Shown: positions 30,642 through 40,336, numbered from the stretch's first letter. The stretch is 64,000 bases of DNA from an uncultured Lachnospiraceae bacterium (GCA_910586555.1 CAJUJY010000008.1:28678-92677), one strand, 5' to 3'. The notes: generated by a model not told the origin, from the sequence alone. Numbers and translations are program-made.

Positions 30642-32079
30642 AATTGTACTGGCACCACAAAAAGGTCCACAGGAAATGTTTCTTGCAACATCTGCAGACA
30701 TTTGTATATATGGTGGTGCGGCTGGTGGAGGAAAGACATTTGGTTTGCTTTTGGAAGCTTTAAGACATAAAGACAACAAAGATTTTAATTCGGTTATATT
30801 CCGCAGGGATTATACACAGGTAACTTCCCCTGGTGGTTTATGGGACAGCAGCAAAAAAATTTATAGTTATATAAAAGGATGTTATCCATTAAAGACACCT
30901 AAATTACATTGGATTTTTTCAAGTGGTGCATCTGTTAATTTTACACAGTTAGGCAGTGATGAAGACTGTCTTTCGTGGCAGGGTTCACAGATAACGTTAA
31001 TAGGATTTGATGAACTTACACATTTTAGTGAATACCAGTTTTTTTATATGCTTTCCAGGAACAGGACAGATTCGGGTGTAGTCCCGTATGTGAGGGCAAC
31101 CTGTAATCCTGATGCTGATTCATGGGTTGCAGGTTTTATAAAGTGGTGGATAAACCAGGAAACGGGTTATCCAATACCAGAAAGATCCGGGATAATCCGC
31201 TGGATGGTACGGATTAATGAAAAAGTTTACTGGTTTGGCAGTAAGGAAGAGGCTGTTACAGCAGCAACTGAAAACGGCATAGAAAAACGTGAGGCATTAA
31301 CAATGCCTAAGAGCGTTACTTTTATTGCAAGTACTTTACAGGATAATAAAATCCTGATGAAAAATGACCCTGGTTATCTGGCAAATTTACAGGCTCTGGC
31401 CTTAGTAGAAAGGGAGAGGCTGTTATATGGTAACTGGAAGATAAAAGCAGCATCAGGGTTAATGTTCAAAAGAACAAAGGCCAATATTCTGGAACTTCTG
31501 CCTGTAGATGTGGTTTCATGGGCAAGGGGATGGGATCTGGCAGCAACTTCAGAAGATGAAAAAGGTGAGCCGGCATATACAGCAGGCGTACTTATAGGCA
31601 AAAGAAAAAACGGGCGGTATATTATAGCAGATGTTATAAACAGACGCCTTAATGCAGCAGAAGTCAGGGAGCTAATAAAAATGACCTGCATAACTGACAA
31701 AGCAAAGTATGGGAAGGTAACAACACGTCTTCCACAAGATCCAGGGCAGGCAGGTAAAGCACAGGCACAAAGTTTCCTGAAGTTTTTATCTGGATTTAAC
31801 ATAAAAATACTACCAGAATCAGGGGATAAAATTACACGTGCAGAACCATTATCAGCACAATGGACGGGGCTTGAAGGGATGGATAAAGGAAATGTAGATG
31901 TATTAGCTGCTGACTGGAATGAAATGTATTTTAACCAGATGGAAAATTTTCCACAGTCAAAATTTAAAGATATGGCAGATGCAAGCAGTTCTGCCTTTAA
32001 TGAAATAGAATTTGGCAGGAGCTGTCCAGTACCAGTTCCAGGCAGCAGTTTAAGAAAAAACAGTTATTGGCAAAGGTAA
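30634..32079 (+). CDS. terL: Terminase large subunit
   Basis: 481 residues from a TTG start with GGGAGG upstream. ATPase: Walker A YGGAAGGGKTF, Walker B ITLIGFDEL. The nuclease domain starts at ARGWDLAATSEDE; RLPQDPGQAGKAQAQSFL follows, and the last acidic motif is DMADASSSAFNE. Drives DNA packaging and cleavage at the portal. Confidence 0.95.
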   Translation: MNKIVLAPQKGPQEMFLATSADICIYGGAAGGGKTFGLLLEALRHKDNKDFNSVIFRRDYTQVTSPGGLWDSSKKIYSYIKGCYPLKTPKLHWIFSSGASVNFTQLGSDEDCLSWQGSQITLIGFDELTHFSEYQFFYMLSRNRTDSGVVPYVRATCNPDADSWVAGFIKWWINQETGYPIPERSGIIRWMVRINEKVYWFGSKEEAVTAATENGIEKREALTMPKSVTFIASTLQDNKILMKNDPGYLANLQALALVERERLLYGNWKIKAASGLMFKRTKANILELLPVDVVSWARGWDLAATSEDEKGEPAYTAGVLIGKRKNGRYIIADVINRRLNAAEVRELIKMTCITDKAKYGKVTTRLPQDPGQAGKAQAQSFLKFLSGFNIKILPESGDKITRAEPLSAQWTGLEGMDKGNVDVLAADWNEMYFNQMENFPQSKFKDMADASSSAFNEIEFGRSCPVPVPGSSLRKNSYWQR

Positions 32080-32090
32080 GGAGAAACTAT

Positions 32091-32468
32091 ATGGGAAAGG
32101 AAACAACAGAAAAGTTACCAGATAAAGAATTACACTGTATTGCAAGGATGTTGCAGAGTGCATGGCGGGCACCAGGACAGGAAACTATACCTACATACAG
32201 AATGTTTTATGGGTGCTGGTATTGTAAATATTCACATGAATGTAAAATGCCATCTGGGAGAATGCATTACAGGAAGGCAATGGATAAACTGGGCAGGGTG
32301 ACAGGTGTTAATATATGTCCTGTATGTGACAAAGGACTTGGAAGTACATTTCTTCCGGCATCTGTTTTTATAAAACACCCAGAAGAATTAAAATATCTTG
32401 AAAAATATCATCCCGAAGAATACCAGTCCTTACAAAAATGTTTAGACCAGTTATTACATAGTCCTTGA
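32091..32468 (+). CDS. Cys-rich protein between terminase and portal
   Basis: 125 residues from the ATG at 32091 after AAGGAGAAAC. Two cysteine clusters (MFYGCWYCKYSHECKM; ICPVCDKG) suggest zinc binding. The end is helical with repeated YLEKYHPEEYQSLQ. Family not recognised. The slot between TerL and portal often holds small DNA-binding or HNH-type packaging helpers, but no HNH motif is present. Confidence 0.5.
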   Translation: MGKETTEKLPDKELHCIARMLQSAWRAPGQETIPTYRMFYGCWYCKYSHECKMPSGRMHYRKAMDKLGRVTGVNICPVCDKGLGSTFLPASVFIKHPEELKYLEKYHPEEYQSLQKCLDQLLHSP

Positions 32469-32594
32469 GAACTGCCTGGTTCCTGACGTGTAACCAGTAT
32501 TAAAAAATGCTTGTAATACATGTATGGTACAGGAATGTTAAGCATTAACCTAAAAATTTTTTGTTTTCAGTTGAAATTACAGGGAGTAAAAAAG

Positions 32595-33983
32595 GTGTTT
32601 AAAGACAAAGAAACAGGACGTATTGGACAAAGACGTTACGGGGGCACAGTATATGAAGAGTTCCTCCCGGAACTGCGTGGCAAACGTGGCATAGCAGTTT
32701 ATGATGAAATGTCAGCCAATGATGATGTAGTAGGTGCTGTCCTTTTTGCCATTGAAATGCTGGTACGCCAGGCACCCTGGAATGTTGAGCCAGGAGGGGG
32801 CACAGCAAAGGATAAAGAGGCGGCAGTGTTTGTAAAACAGTGCATGGATGACATGTCAGAAACATGGGCTGATACAGTTTCTGAAATACTGTCATTTATC
32901 ACATTTGGCTGGAGTTACCATGAAATAGTGTATAAACGGCGTATGGGGAAGACAAAGGATAAACGCACCAGGAGCAAATATGATGACGGGCTTGTTGGCT
33001 GGATGAAGCTCCCTATACGTGCCCAGGAAACATTATACCAGTGGGAATATGACAGTGAGGACAACCTGCTTGGCATGACGCAGCTTGCACCGCCAGACTG
33101 GAAGATGTGCACCGTCCCTGTGGAAAAGGCACTCCATTTCAGGACTAAGAGCCGTAAAGGTAACCCGGAAGGCAGGAGCATTTTAAGGAACGCATACCGT
33201 CCATGGTATTTTAAGAAACGTATACAGGAAATAGAAGGCATAGGCATTGAAAGGGACCTGGCAGGGCTGCCGGTAATATATGCACCTGAAGATATGGACA
33301 TATGGGACAGGGAAGACCCGCATATGGTACAGATGCACGCTGAACTGGAAAAGATGGTAAAAAGCATAAGGCGTGATGAAATGGAAGGCGTAATACTCCC
33401 CTGTAATTTTAAACTGGAACTGCTTAGTTCAGGCGGGACAAGGCAGTTTGACACTAATGCCATAATAGAAAGGTATGATACCAGGATTGCAATGACAGTA
33501 ATGGCTGATTTTGTCCTTCTGGGACACCAGCAGACAGGCAGTTTTGCACTTAGTTCAGACAAGACAGAACTGTTTGCAGCAGCTATAGGCGCTTTTCTGG
33601 ATATTATATGTGAAACATTTAACAGCCAGGGCATACCACCGCTTATAGATATTAACGGGAAGCATTTTGAAGGGATAACAGCATATCCTAAAATGGTGCA
33701 TGGTGACATTGAAGACATGGACATTGCCAAGGTTTCAGCATTTATTAAGGATATGGCAGGCATAGGCGTGCTTGTTCCTGATGATGCCCTGGAGGATTAT
33801 ATTCGGCAGGCAGGGCATCTGCCAGGCAGGACTTCTGGTACAAGGGAACTGGCACCTGCCAGGCAGCAGCAACAGGAACAGTGGCAGCCTCCAGAGCCTG
33901 GAGGGGCTGCTGGTACAGATAAAGAAGGCATACCAGATGGAAATACGGAAGCAGCAAAAAAACGGTTAGGAAGGTGCTTGTAA
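32595..33983 (+). CDS. Portal protein (DUF935 / Mu gp29-like)
   Basis: 462 residues from the GTG at 32595 with GGGAG upstream; an earlier ATG lacks a site. RYGGTVYEEFLPELRGKRGI, YDEMSANDDVVGAVLFAIEM, SFITFGWSYHEIVYKRR, HFRTKSRKGNPEGRSILRNA, YRPWYFKKRIQEIEGIGIER, DFVLLGHQQTGSFALSSDK: all typical of DUF935 portals. It forms the dodecameric DNA channel at the capsid vertex. The C-terminal 60 residues are Q/P/G-rich and variable. Confidence 0.9.
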   Translation: MFKDKETGRIGQRRYGGTVYEEFLPELRGKRGIAVYDEMSANDDVVGAVLFAIEMLVRQAPWNVEPGGGTAKDKEAAVFVKQCMDDMSETWADTVSEILSFITFGWSYHEIVYKRRMGKTKDKRTRSKYDDGLVGWMKLPIRAQETLYQWEYDSEDNLLGMTQLAPPDWKMCTVPVEKALHFRTKSRKGNPEGRSILRNAYRPWYFKKRIQEIEGIGIERDLAGLPVIYAPEDMDIWDREDPHMVQMHAELEKMVKSIRRDEMEGVILPCNFKLELLSSGGTRQFDTNAIIERYDTRIAMTVMADFVLLGHQQTGSFALSSDKTELFAAAIGAFLDIICETFNSQGIPPLIDINGKHFEGITAYPKMVHGDIEDMDIAKVSAFIKDMAGIGVLVPDDALEDYIRQAGHLPGRTSGTRELAPARQQQQEQWQPPEPGGAAGTDKEGIPDGNTEAAKKRLGRCL

Positions 33984-33984
33984 G

Positions 33985-35553
33985 ATGGCGTTTCATTTTA
34001 TGCCGGCAGGGTTAAAAGTTTTTGGCAAAGCCCGTACAAAAAACAGTAAGGAAGTATTACGCAGGCTCCAGGAATACCTGGAAGGAAACAGCGGGAAGCT
34101 GGCGGTAATCCTCTGCGGTTTCTGGGAAGACCAGCAGGACGCCATTACATACCAGGAACTCAGGCAGATGGTGGCAGAAGATGCCGCCTTTTTAGAGGTT
34201 TTAAAGCTGTGGCAGCAGGATTATTCTGTGCTGGCAAAAGAAAAGCTTGAAAGCATATGGGAAGATGCAGCAATGGCAGGCCCGGCAGGGCAGCCAGTCC
34301 TTGACGGCCTTAATATTAAACCTGGTATATATAAATCTGGTATGGACTGGATAAACAGGCATGGTGCAGAGTTTGTCACCTCATGCACACAGGAACAGAA
34401 AGATGCCATTGCTGCACTGGTTGCAAAGAAAATGAAAGACAGGTATACAGTTGACGAGCTTGCCAGGCTTATCCGTCCATGTATCGGGCTTACAGAGAGG
34501 GATGCTAAAGCAGTCCCCAGGTTTTATGACAATATTGTGGAAAATATGAAAAAAGAACACCCACGCATGAAACCAGAAACCATAAAGAGGAAAGCCCTTG
34601 ATGCCACACAGAAATATGCAGAAAGGAAACTCATTCAGCGGGCTTATACAATAGCACAGACAGAATGTGCATTTGCATATAACCGTGGGGCATATGAAAG
34701 CATAAAACAGGCACAGGCACAAAACCTTATGGGGGCTGTAAAAAAACGCTGGTGTACATCTGGTGATGATGCTGTATGTACAGTCTGTAATTCACTTGAT
34801 GGCACTGAATTGGACATGGATGAAAATTTTAATATAGGGGGTAAAATACTTTTTGTGGGACAGCATATGCTGCCACCAGCGCATCCAAGGTGTGCATGCG
34901 GGGTACAATATATCGAAACCGGAACCAGCCCGCCAGTACATACAGATATCCCAGGCATGGAAACTATAACCACACAAAACAATTCTTTCAGGGAGTACAG
35001 TGATGAAGAAATAAATAACATTGCAGGACAGACAGAAACAATTATTTCCAGATATGTAAGCACGCCAAGCAAATGGAGTGGCAATATGGTTATCACAGAC
35101 AGCGGGGTTGATGATGGCATGGGAAATATTGTGCATTATGGGAAACTATGGGGCTGTGACATTGTTACAAAACATGAAACAGCCCCTGCGGTTATAATGC
35201 ATGAACAGTTACATGCAAGGTCAGCCAGTTATTGTGAAAAAAAATTATATGGCAAGTTCCAAAATATCGAGGAAGCTTCTGTACAGTTTATGGCAATGGA
35301 AATCTGTATGGCAGAAGGCATTGAGGTTATTAATTCTGCTTATGATGAAAACGTAGATATTTTAAAGAAAATACGGGAGTACTTAGATGGATTTAGAACA
35401 GACCTGGATTTTGCAAAGGCATTAATGGAAGTCCCTCTTCCTAAACGTATGGACTGGATTTCCGAAAGACTTTATGCTACACTAAGAGAAAATACAGAAG
35501 TTACACTTGAAGATTATATGGAACTTGCAGATATGTTAAATTCTTTATATTAG
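33985..35553 (+). CDS. MuF head protein with C-terminal metalloprotease-like toxin domain
   Basis: 522 residues. Residues 1-150 resemble a DUF935-associated N-terminus. Residues about 155-315 are the Mu gpF head-morphogenesis domain (RAYTIAQTECAFAYNRGAYE, KRWCTSGDDAVCTVCNSLDG, LPPAHPRCACGVQY). After a linker, residues about 335-522 are a different, more AT-rich module: VIMHEQLHARSASYCEKKL with the HExxH zinc-protease motif, then NIEEASVQFMAMEIC with a possible third-ligand or catalytic glutamate. MuF proteins with swapped C-terminal toxins are known in Firmicutes phages. This one would be packaged in the head and delivered with DNA. The 35562 gene may be its immunity gene. Confidence 0.8.
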   Translation: MAFHFMPAGLKVFGKARTKNSKEVLRRLQEYLEGNSGKLAVILCGFWEDQQDAITYQELRQMVAEDAAFLEVLKLWQQDYSVLAKEKLESIWEDAAMAGPAGQPVLDGLNIKPGIYKSGMDWINRHGAEFVTSCTQEQKDAIAALVAKKMKDRYTVDELARLIRPCIGLTERDAKAVPRFYDNIVENMKKEHPRMKPETIKRKALDATQKYAERKLIQRAYTIAQTECAFAYNRGAYESIKQAQAQNLMGAVKKRWCTSGDDAVCTVCNSLDGTELDMDENFNIGGKILFVGQHMLPPAHPRCACGVQYIETGTSPPVHTDIPGMETITTQNNSFREYSDEEINNIAGQTETIISRYVSTPSKWSGNMVITDSGVDDGMGNIVHYGKLWGCDIVTKHETAPAVIMHEQLHARSASYCEKKLYGKFQNIEEASVQFMAMEICMAEGIEVINSAYDENVDILKKIREYLDGFRTDLDFAKALMEVPLPKRMDWISERLYATLRENTEVTLEDYMELADMLNSLY

Positions 35554-35561
35554 GGGGCTGT

Positions 35562-35891
35562 ATGGAAGCACAGGAAATAATAGACTGGATAAAACAGAAA
35601 CAAAAAAAAGGCGGCGATCCAGAAGAATGGTTCAGTATACTGAAAGCTATAAATGAATTTTATGACAGTGATAAACCTGAAAGTGAAAAGAGAAAATTCT
35701 ATCCATTAGGGTATGGGGAAAGTGTAGGCATGATTTGTGACGGGCTGTCACGTTGCAGGAACTGCATATGTGCCAGATGTAAAAAGAAAGGTGGTGACAT
35801 ATACTCAGACTCCTGTGATATATATGAGATTGTACCAAAGGAAATATGGACAGTAAAAGACGGGAACTGCCAGTATTATGAAGAAAAATAA
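35562..35891 (+). CDS. Cys-rich small protein after MuF; candidate immunity protein
   Basis: 109 residues; GGGGGCTGT precedes the ATG, 8 bp after the MuF stop. An acidic, lysine-rich start (IIDWIKQKQKKGGDPEEWFS) is followed by a cysteine cluster (CDGLSRCRNCICARCKKK) and YEIVPKEIWTVKDGNCQYY. Its position directly after a toxin-like C-terminus, AT-richer composition than the flanking head genes and absence from the usual head operon fit an immunity gene. Not recognised by family; the role is inference. Confidence 0.5.
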   Translation: MEAQEIIDWIKQKQKKGGDPEEWFSILKAINEFYDSDKPESEKRKFYPLGYGESVGMICDGLSRCRNCICARCKKKGGDIYSDSCDIYEIVPKEIWTVKDGNCQYYEEK

Positions 35892-35951
35892 ATTTAACAG
35901 GTTAAAGGGACATCTTGTACAAGGTGTCCTTTTTTGATGGAGGCATGCAGC

Positions 35952-36440
35952 ATGAAAAAGTTTTCTGATTTTATAGTTAAAAACAGGCAGGAAGGACTGC
36001 CAGAAAAAAACAGGGCAAGCCCTGGCATGTTAAAAGGGAAGTTTGCCATAGCAAAGTCTGATAACGGGAGGCATCTTGCATTTGGGTGGGCAAGCATAGC
36101 CGTAAAAAACAATGGTGAGGTTGTGGAGGACTGGCAGGAGGACATCATAGAACCTGCTGAACTTGAAAATGCCGCTTATGGATTTGTGGAACTTTACCGT
36201 GAAGGCGGTGAAATGCACGAAAGGGGCGGTGCTGCTGTCCTGGTGGAAAGCGTTGTCTTTACAGAAGAAAAAATCCAGGCAATGGGTATACCGGAAGGCA
36301 CCCTCCCGGCAGGATGGTGGATTGGTTTTAAAGTCACTGATGAAGATGTATGGGAAAAAGTTAAAGACGGCACATATTCCATGTTTTCTATTGAAGGCAC
36401 GGCAGAGAGGGCAGAGGCAGAAGATGGAAGCGGCACATAA
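35952..36440 (+). CDS. Prohead protease (XkdF-like, Peptidase_S78_2)
   Basis: 162 residues from the ATG at 35952 after GGAGGCATGCAG. HLAFGWASIAVKNNGEVVED, WQEDIIEPAELENAAYGFVE, LYREGGEMHERGGAAVLVES, VVFTEEK, GWWIGFKVTDEDVWEKVKDG, MFSIEGTAER: the S78_2 pattern with H in MHERG and S in MFSIEG as candidate catalytic residues. It matures the capsid by cutting the scaffold. It is followed by the scaffold-like gene. Confidence 0.85.
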   Translation: MKKFSDFIVKNRQEGLPEKNRASPGMLKGKFAIAKSDNGRHLAFGWASIAVKNNGEVVEDWQEDIIEPAELENAAYGFVELYREGGEMHERGGAAVLVESVVFTEEKIQAMGIPEGTLPAGWWIGFKVTDEDVWEKVKDGTYSMFSIEGTAERAEAEDGSGT

Positions 36441-36561
36441 CATTCTGGTAGTTATTGAAATATTGTGCTGTATATTTGAAACAGCAGCCCTGGCTTTTTT
36501 ATTATGGTTTTTTAAGGATATAACCAGAAACCCGTTATATAACACAGGAAGGAGGAACGGC

Positions 36562-37830
36562 ATGGCAACAAAGCTTAAAAACCTGAAAGTGACTAAAGTT
36601 GACTTTGTAGATGAGGGTGCTAACCCTGGTGCACATATCCGCCTGTTTAAAAGGAAAGACAGTGCAGGGCAGCCAGAAGGGGAGGACACAGCCAGGGGGC
36701 AGGGGAATGTGTTAAAAAAGCTGCTTGGTTTTATAGGGAAAGCAGCAGGCATGGGGCAGGAGGAAATAGACATTGCTGCCAGTGAAATACAGAAAAGCGG
36801 TTCTTACAGCTTTAATGAAAGGCTGGACGAGGCAAAGAACAGGAAGATTGCAGATGAAATATGGGATTTATGTTATGCACTGGAGTCTTCACTGTGTTCA
36901 ATATTAAATGACAGTGAGCTTGACAGTACAGGGGCAGAGGAAGCAATGCAGGAAAGCCTTGGTGAATTTATGGAAGTGGCAGGGGAAGCGGTTTCCAGAT
37001 GGTCTGGCGGGAATACCAGCAACATTGTTAAAAGGGAGGCCGGGCCTTTAATGCCCCTGGAACTGGAAACCATGAAAGCAGCCAGGGACAGGCTTTCTGA
37101 AACTATAGACAATGCTGTAGCAGCAGCAGACAGTACAGTAATGGAAGGGGAAACAGTAATGGATATTGACAAGGGTAAATTAACACCTGCTGAACTGGCA
37201 TTTCTTAATTCTATTGAGAAACGTTATGGAAAGGCAGGGACAGACGGGCAAGGGCCTGGAGGGGCAGCAGCAGGCAGCCAGGTGACAGATAACACAGGGG
37301 CAGGAAACCCTGGTGTGGCAAAATCACAGGCTGGCAGTACAGGTACACCAGAAGCGGCAGGTGCAGTACAGGCACCATCTGCACAGGGAACACCACAGGA
37401 TAACAGTGGTGGTGTTTATAAGGGGTTACACCCGGCAGTAGCAGCAGAACTGGAAGAATTAAAGAAGTTCCGTGAAGCTGCTGAAGAAAAGGAACTGGCA
37501 GAAGCTGCTAAAAGATATGAAATAATTGGAAAAAAGAAAGAAGAACTTGTGCCACTGTTTAAGAGCCTTAAAGCAGCAGGCGGCACAGCTTATGATGACA
37601 TGGTTGCTGTGCTTGACCAGGCACTTGAAACAGTTGAAAAGTCAGGTGTATTTTCAGAAATTGGCAAATCCGGGCATGGCGGTGTGGCAGATGGCGGCGC
37701 ATGGGCTGAAGCAGATGCTAAAGCAGTGGAACTTATGAAATCAAAGACAGGGCTTTCTAAGGCACAGGCACTTGATGAAGTGTTTGTATCAGACCCTGGG
37801 CTGGCAGAAAGATGTGAAAAGGAGGGCTGA
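36562..37830 (+). CDS. Scaffold-like / prohead-associated protein
   Basis: 422 residues from the ATG at 36562, set by GGAAGGAGGAACGGC; the frame is open further upstream and could encode a hydrophobic extension, but no ribosome site supports it. The start (LKNLKVTKVDFVDEGANPGA, HIRLFKRK) is a motif often found beside XkdF proteases. The body is helical. A low-complexity A/G/Q/T-rich region lies around residues 230-290, then a helical C-terminus (EELKKFREAAEEKELAEAAK). It fits a scaffold or protease-linked core protein processed during head assembly. Confidence 0.65.
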   Translation: MATKLKNLKVTKVDFVDEGANPGAHIRLFKRKDSAGQPEGEDTARGQGNVLKKLLGFIGKAAGMGQEEIDIAASEIQKSGSYSFNERLDEAKNRKIADEIWDLCYALESSLCSILNDSELDSTGAEEAMQESLGEFMEVAGEAVSRWSGGNTSNIVKREAGPLMPLELETMKAARDRLSETIDNAVAAADSTVMEGETVMDIDKGKLTPAELAFLNSIEKRYGKAGTDGQGPGGAAAGSQVTDNTGAGNPGVAKSQAGSTGTPEAAGAVQAPSAQGTPQDNSGGVYKGLHPAVAAELEELKKFREAAEEKELAEAAKRYEIIGKKKEELVPLFKSLKAAGGTAYDDMVAVLDQALETVEKSGVFSEIGKSGHGGVADGGAWAEADAKAVELMKSKTGLSKAQALDEVFVSDPGLAERCEKEG

Positions 37831-37832
37831 AA

Positions 37833-38240
37833 ATGTCAACTTATTTTGGAAGCAGCATTAACGAAAGCCCTGTGGCTGTATTCCCGGCTGGTGAAAAGCT
37901 GGAAGGGGCACGTGGCATTGCACTGGCATTAAAAGATGGTGTTTTAACAAAGCCAGAAGCAGGTGCACATGTAATAGGGATTTCGTTAATTGAAACAGAT
38001 GAAACTGTAGAAAAGGGAAATGATGTGGATATCCAGATTAAAGATACCGGGAAATGGACAGCCGGGGGAAAAATCACTGCCGGCATGGAACTGGCAGCAG
38101 ATGCAGACGGCAGGGCAGTAGAAGCAAAGGCTGGTGACTTTATCGCTGGCGTTGCGCTTGGCAATGCAGAAAAGGCAGGGACATGGGCCAGGGTACAGAT
38201 TACCAAGTCAGGTTACAAGCCTGCGGCAGCAAATTCATAA
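37833..38240 (+). CDS. Head decoration-like protein (DUF2190 type)
   Basis: 135 residues after AAAGGAGGGCTG. VAVFPAGEKLEGARGIALAL, GVLTKPEAGAHVIGISLIET, KITAGMELAADADGRAVEAK, AGDFIAGVALG: the beta-rich DUF2190 pattern found just before major capsid genes. Likely a trimeric capsid stabiliser. Confidence 0.75.
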   Translation: MSTYFGSSINESPVAVFPAGEKLEGARGIALALKDGVLTKPEAGAHVIGISLIETDETVEKGNDVDIQIKDTGKWTAGGKITAGMELAADADGRAVEAKAGDFIAGVALGNAEKAGTWARVQITKSGYKPAAANS

Positions 38241-38254
38241 GGAGGTAAGCAGGA

Positions 38255-39295
38255 ATGGGTACAGGAAGAGAAGTTGGAAGTGCAGCAGAATTAGAGGCAC
38301 GCATTGCAAAAGGCTGGAAGCCTAACCGCTATCTTACAAACATGGGCATGGCATTTTTTGCAGATGCTGGTGATTATGTGGCAACAAGCATTTTCCCGGT
38401 ATGCCCGGTAAGCTTTTCAACTGGGTATTATTACATATATAACAAGGGTGACCTGGCAAGGGACAATGTGGCAAGGAAACCGAAGTTTGGCAAAGTTGCA
38501 CCTGCACAGATGGGGCATACAGATGCATCATACCACTGCGTAGTAGACCAGGTTATTGTGGGCATTGACCAGATAGGGGCTGTCAATTACCAGCGTGCAG
38601 GTGTGCCGCCTGCCATTGACCCAAGAAGGGCAAAAAACCGTTTTATTACAGACCAGCAGTTGTTACACCTTGACCTTGTGTTTGCTGGCAATTTCTTTAA
38701 AAGCGGTGTATGGGGGAATGAATTTGAAGGCGTTACATCAGGCACAACACTTTCAGGAAGCCAGTTTATAAAATTTTCGGATGCAAACTCTGACCCTGTA
38801 AGGTTTTTTGACGGGCGCAAACGCCAGATAAGGCTTGACGGCAGAAGGACACCAAACAGGCTGGTCCTCGGGTATGACACATACCTTGCGTTAAAAGAAC
38901 ACCCTGACCTCCTGGAGCGTGTAAAGTATACAGGCAGTACTGCAAACCCTGCACAGGTCAATGAGAAGGTGCTTGCAGAACTGTTCGGGGTTGAAGAGGT
39001 AAAAGTGCTTTATGCTGCTTATAATGCGGCAGAAGAAGGGCAGGAAGATGACATGCAGTTTATCTGTGAGCCAGACGGTGCGCTGCTTACATATACTACA
39101 GGCAGCCCTGCACTTGATGAGCCGTCAGCAGGATATATATTTACCTGGGACATGTTAGGAAATGGAAACTTCATGGCAACAGATGTATTTGAAGGGGAAG
39201 GCGGCACCCATTCTGAATTTATGGAAGGGCTTATTGCTACAGACATGGAAAAAACCTGTGATGATTTAGCCTGCTACATGAAGAAATGTGTATAA
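38255..39295 (+). CDS. Major capsid protein
   Basis: 346 residues after AAGGAGGTAAGC. ARIAKGWKPNRYLTNMGMAF, FADAGDYVATSIFPVCPVSF, KFGKVAPAQMGHTDASYHCV, FDGRKRQIRLDGRRTPNRLV, LGYDTYLALKEHPDLLERVK, LAELFGVEEVKV: typical of HK97-fold capsid proteins of Mu/PBSX-like phages (gpT/XkdG relatives). Position after protease, scaffold and decoration genes agrees. Confidence 0.85.
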   Translation: MGTGREVGSAAELEARIAKGWKPNRYLTNMGMAFFADAGDYVATSIFPVCPVSFSTGYYYIYNKGDLARDNVARKPKFGKVAPAQMGHTDASYHCVVDQVIVGIDQIGAVNYQRAGVPPAIDPRRAKNRFITDQQLLHLDLVFAGNFFKSGVWGNEFEGVTSGTTLSGSQFIKFSDANSDPVRFFDGRKRQIRLDGRRTPNRLVLGYDTYLALKEHPDLLERVKYTGSTANPAQVNEKVLAELFGVEEVKVLYAAYNAAEEGQEDDMQFICEPDGALLTYTTGSPALDEPSAGYIFTWDMLGNGNFMATDVFEGEGGTHSEFMEGLIATDMEKTCDDLACYMKKCV

Positions 39296-39308
39296 GGGGG
39301 AAAGCATT

Positions 39309-39914
39309 ATGCAGTATTTATGTGAAAGGCAGCTTATATTAGGCGGCAGGACATATAACCCGGGGGAGGTTATACCAGACGGCATTGTTTTAGACAGCCG
39401 TGCTGGCAAGCTGGAAAACAGCGGCTGCATATCGGTAATCAGGAATACACAGCCAGTACCACAAAAAGGCAGCCCTGCCATGTATACACAGGAACAGGTT
39501 GACAAGATGCTTGAAGAAGCCATTGAAGAAGCCGTAAACAATACTGTTATGGAAATGGGACAGAAACAGCAGGAATTACAGGCGTATGTACCGGAACTGT
39601 GTGAAACAGTACCAGGAGCTTACGAAGGGACAGTACAGGTTTCCATAGAGGGGACGGCAGACGGGAAAAACGGGCAGGTTACGGTAATACCAGCCACCCC
39701 GGGGGAAATAAAACAGGTATTTTCCATTATGCAGATGAACGCTGAAGAAGGTGTAAAGGAAATTGCAGGTGTTACAAGTGGCAATGTGCTTGTGCTCCTC
39801 CATGCAGCAGACAGCCGCAAAACAATTAAAAATGCGGCAAAAGGGCAGGCTGGCAGGTTACCTTCTGTGGATATCCCGGACACAGGCAGCAGTACAGAAA
39901 GGAATGATGCCTGA
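39309..39914 (+). CDS. Head protein of unknown role
   Basis: 201 residues from the ATG at 39309 after GGGGGAAAG. The N-terminus (LILGGRTYNPGEVIPDGIVL) is a small beta domain. The middle is an acidic helix (YTQEQVDKMLEEAIEEAVNN). The C-terminus contains YEGTVQVSIEGTADGKNGQV and EIKQVFSIMQMNAEEGVKEI. Such a composite sits between capsid and connector genes in related phages; no specific function is known to me. Confidence 0.5.
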   Translation: MQYLCERQLILGGRTYNPGEVIPDGIVLDSRAGKLENSGCISVIRNTQPVPQKGSPAMYTQEQVDKMLEEAIEEAVNNTVMEMGQKQQELQAYVPELCETVPGAYEGTVQVSIEGTADGKNGQVTVIPATPGEIKQVFSIMQMNAEEGVKEIAGVTSGNVLVLLHAADSRKTIKNAAKGQAGRLPSVDIPDTGSSTERNDA

Positions 39915-40336
39915 TGGCAGGTGTGTCATATACATACAGCCCGGAAAATATTAAAGAAGCAGGCAAAGACCGCATGAGGTTTGAACTTGGTGACACAATG
40001 ACAGAAGGGCAGGCAGATACCACGGCGCTGTCTGATGAGGAAATACAGGCAGCATTAGATACATACCCGGGTTCGTGGAAACGTGCGAAGCTTATGCTTT
40101 TAGAAAGCCTGTGCCGGCGTTTTGCTTACGAAGTTGACACAAAAACAGACTCCTTATGGCTTTATATGCAGGAAAGGGCAAAGTTATGGCGTGCGGATTA
40201 TGAACAGCTTAAAAAAGAAGTACCAGCAGGTTCATGCAGTGTGCCACAGACAGAAGGCAGTACAGGAAACAGCAGCAGGCCGCCATACTTTTATTCCGGC
40301 ATGCAGAAGAACGGGAGGACAGGGGACATATGGTAA
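39914..40336 (+). CDS. Head-tail connector-like protein
   Basis: 140 residues; the ATG overlaps the previous stop. RMRFELGDTMTEGQADTTAL, SDEEIQAALDTYPGSWKRAK, LMLLESLCRRFAYEVDT is the helical pattern of gp6-like connector adaptors (YqbG type). It should join portal and head-closure proteins. The tail is Ser/Gly-rich. Confidence 0.65.
   Translation: MAGVSYTYSPENIKEAGKDRMRFELGDTMTEGQADTTALSDEEIQAALDTYPGSWKRAKLMLLESLCRRFAYEVDTKTDSLWLYMQERAKLWRADYEQLKKEVPAGSCSVPQTEGSTGNSSRPPYFYSGMQKNGRTGDIW

Noticed and set aside
36163..36561. Upstream extension of the scaffold-like gene
   Set aside because: It lies in another frame across the protease gene and has no ribosome site; GGAAGGAGG sets the start at 36562.
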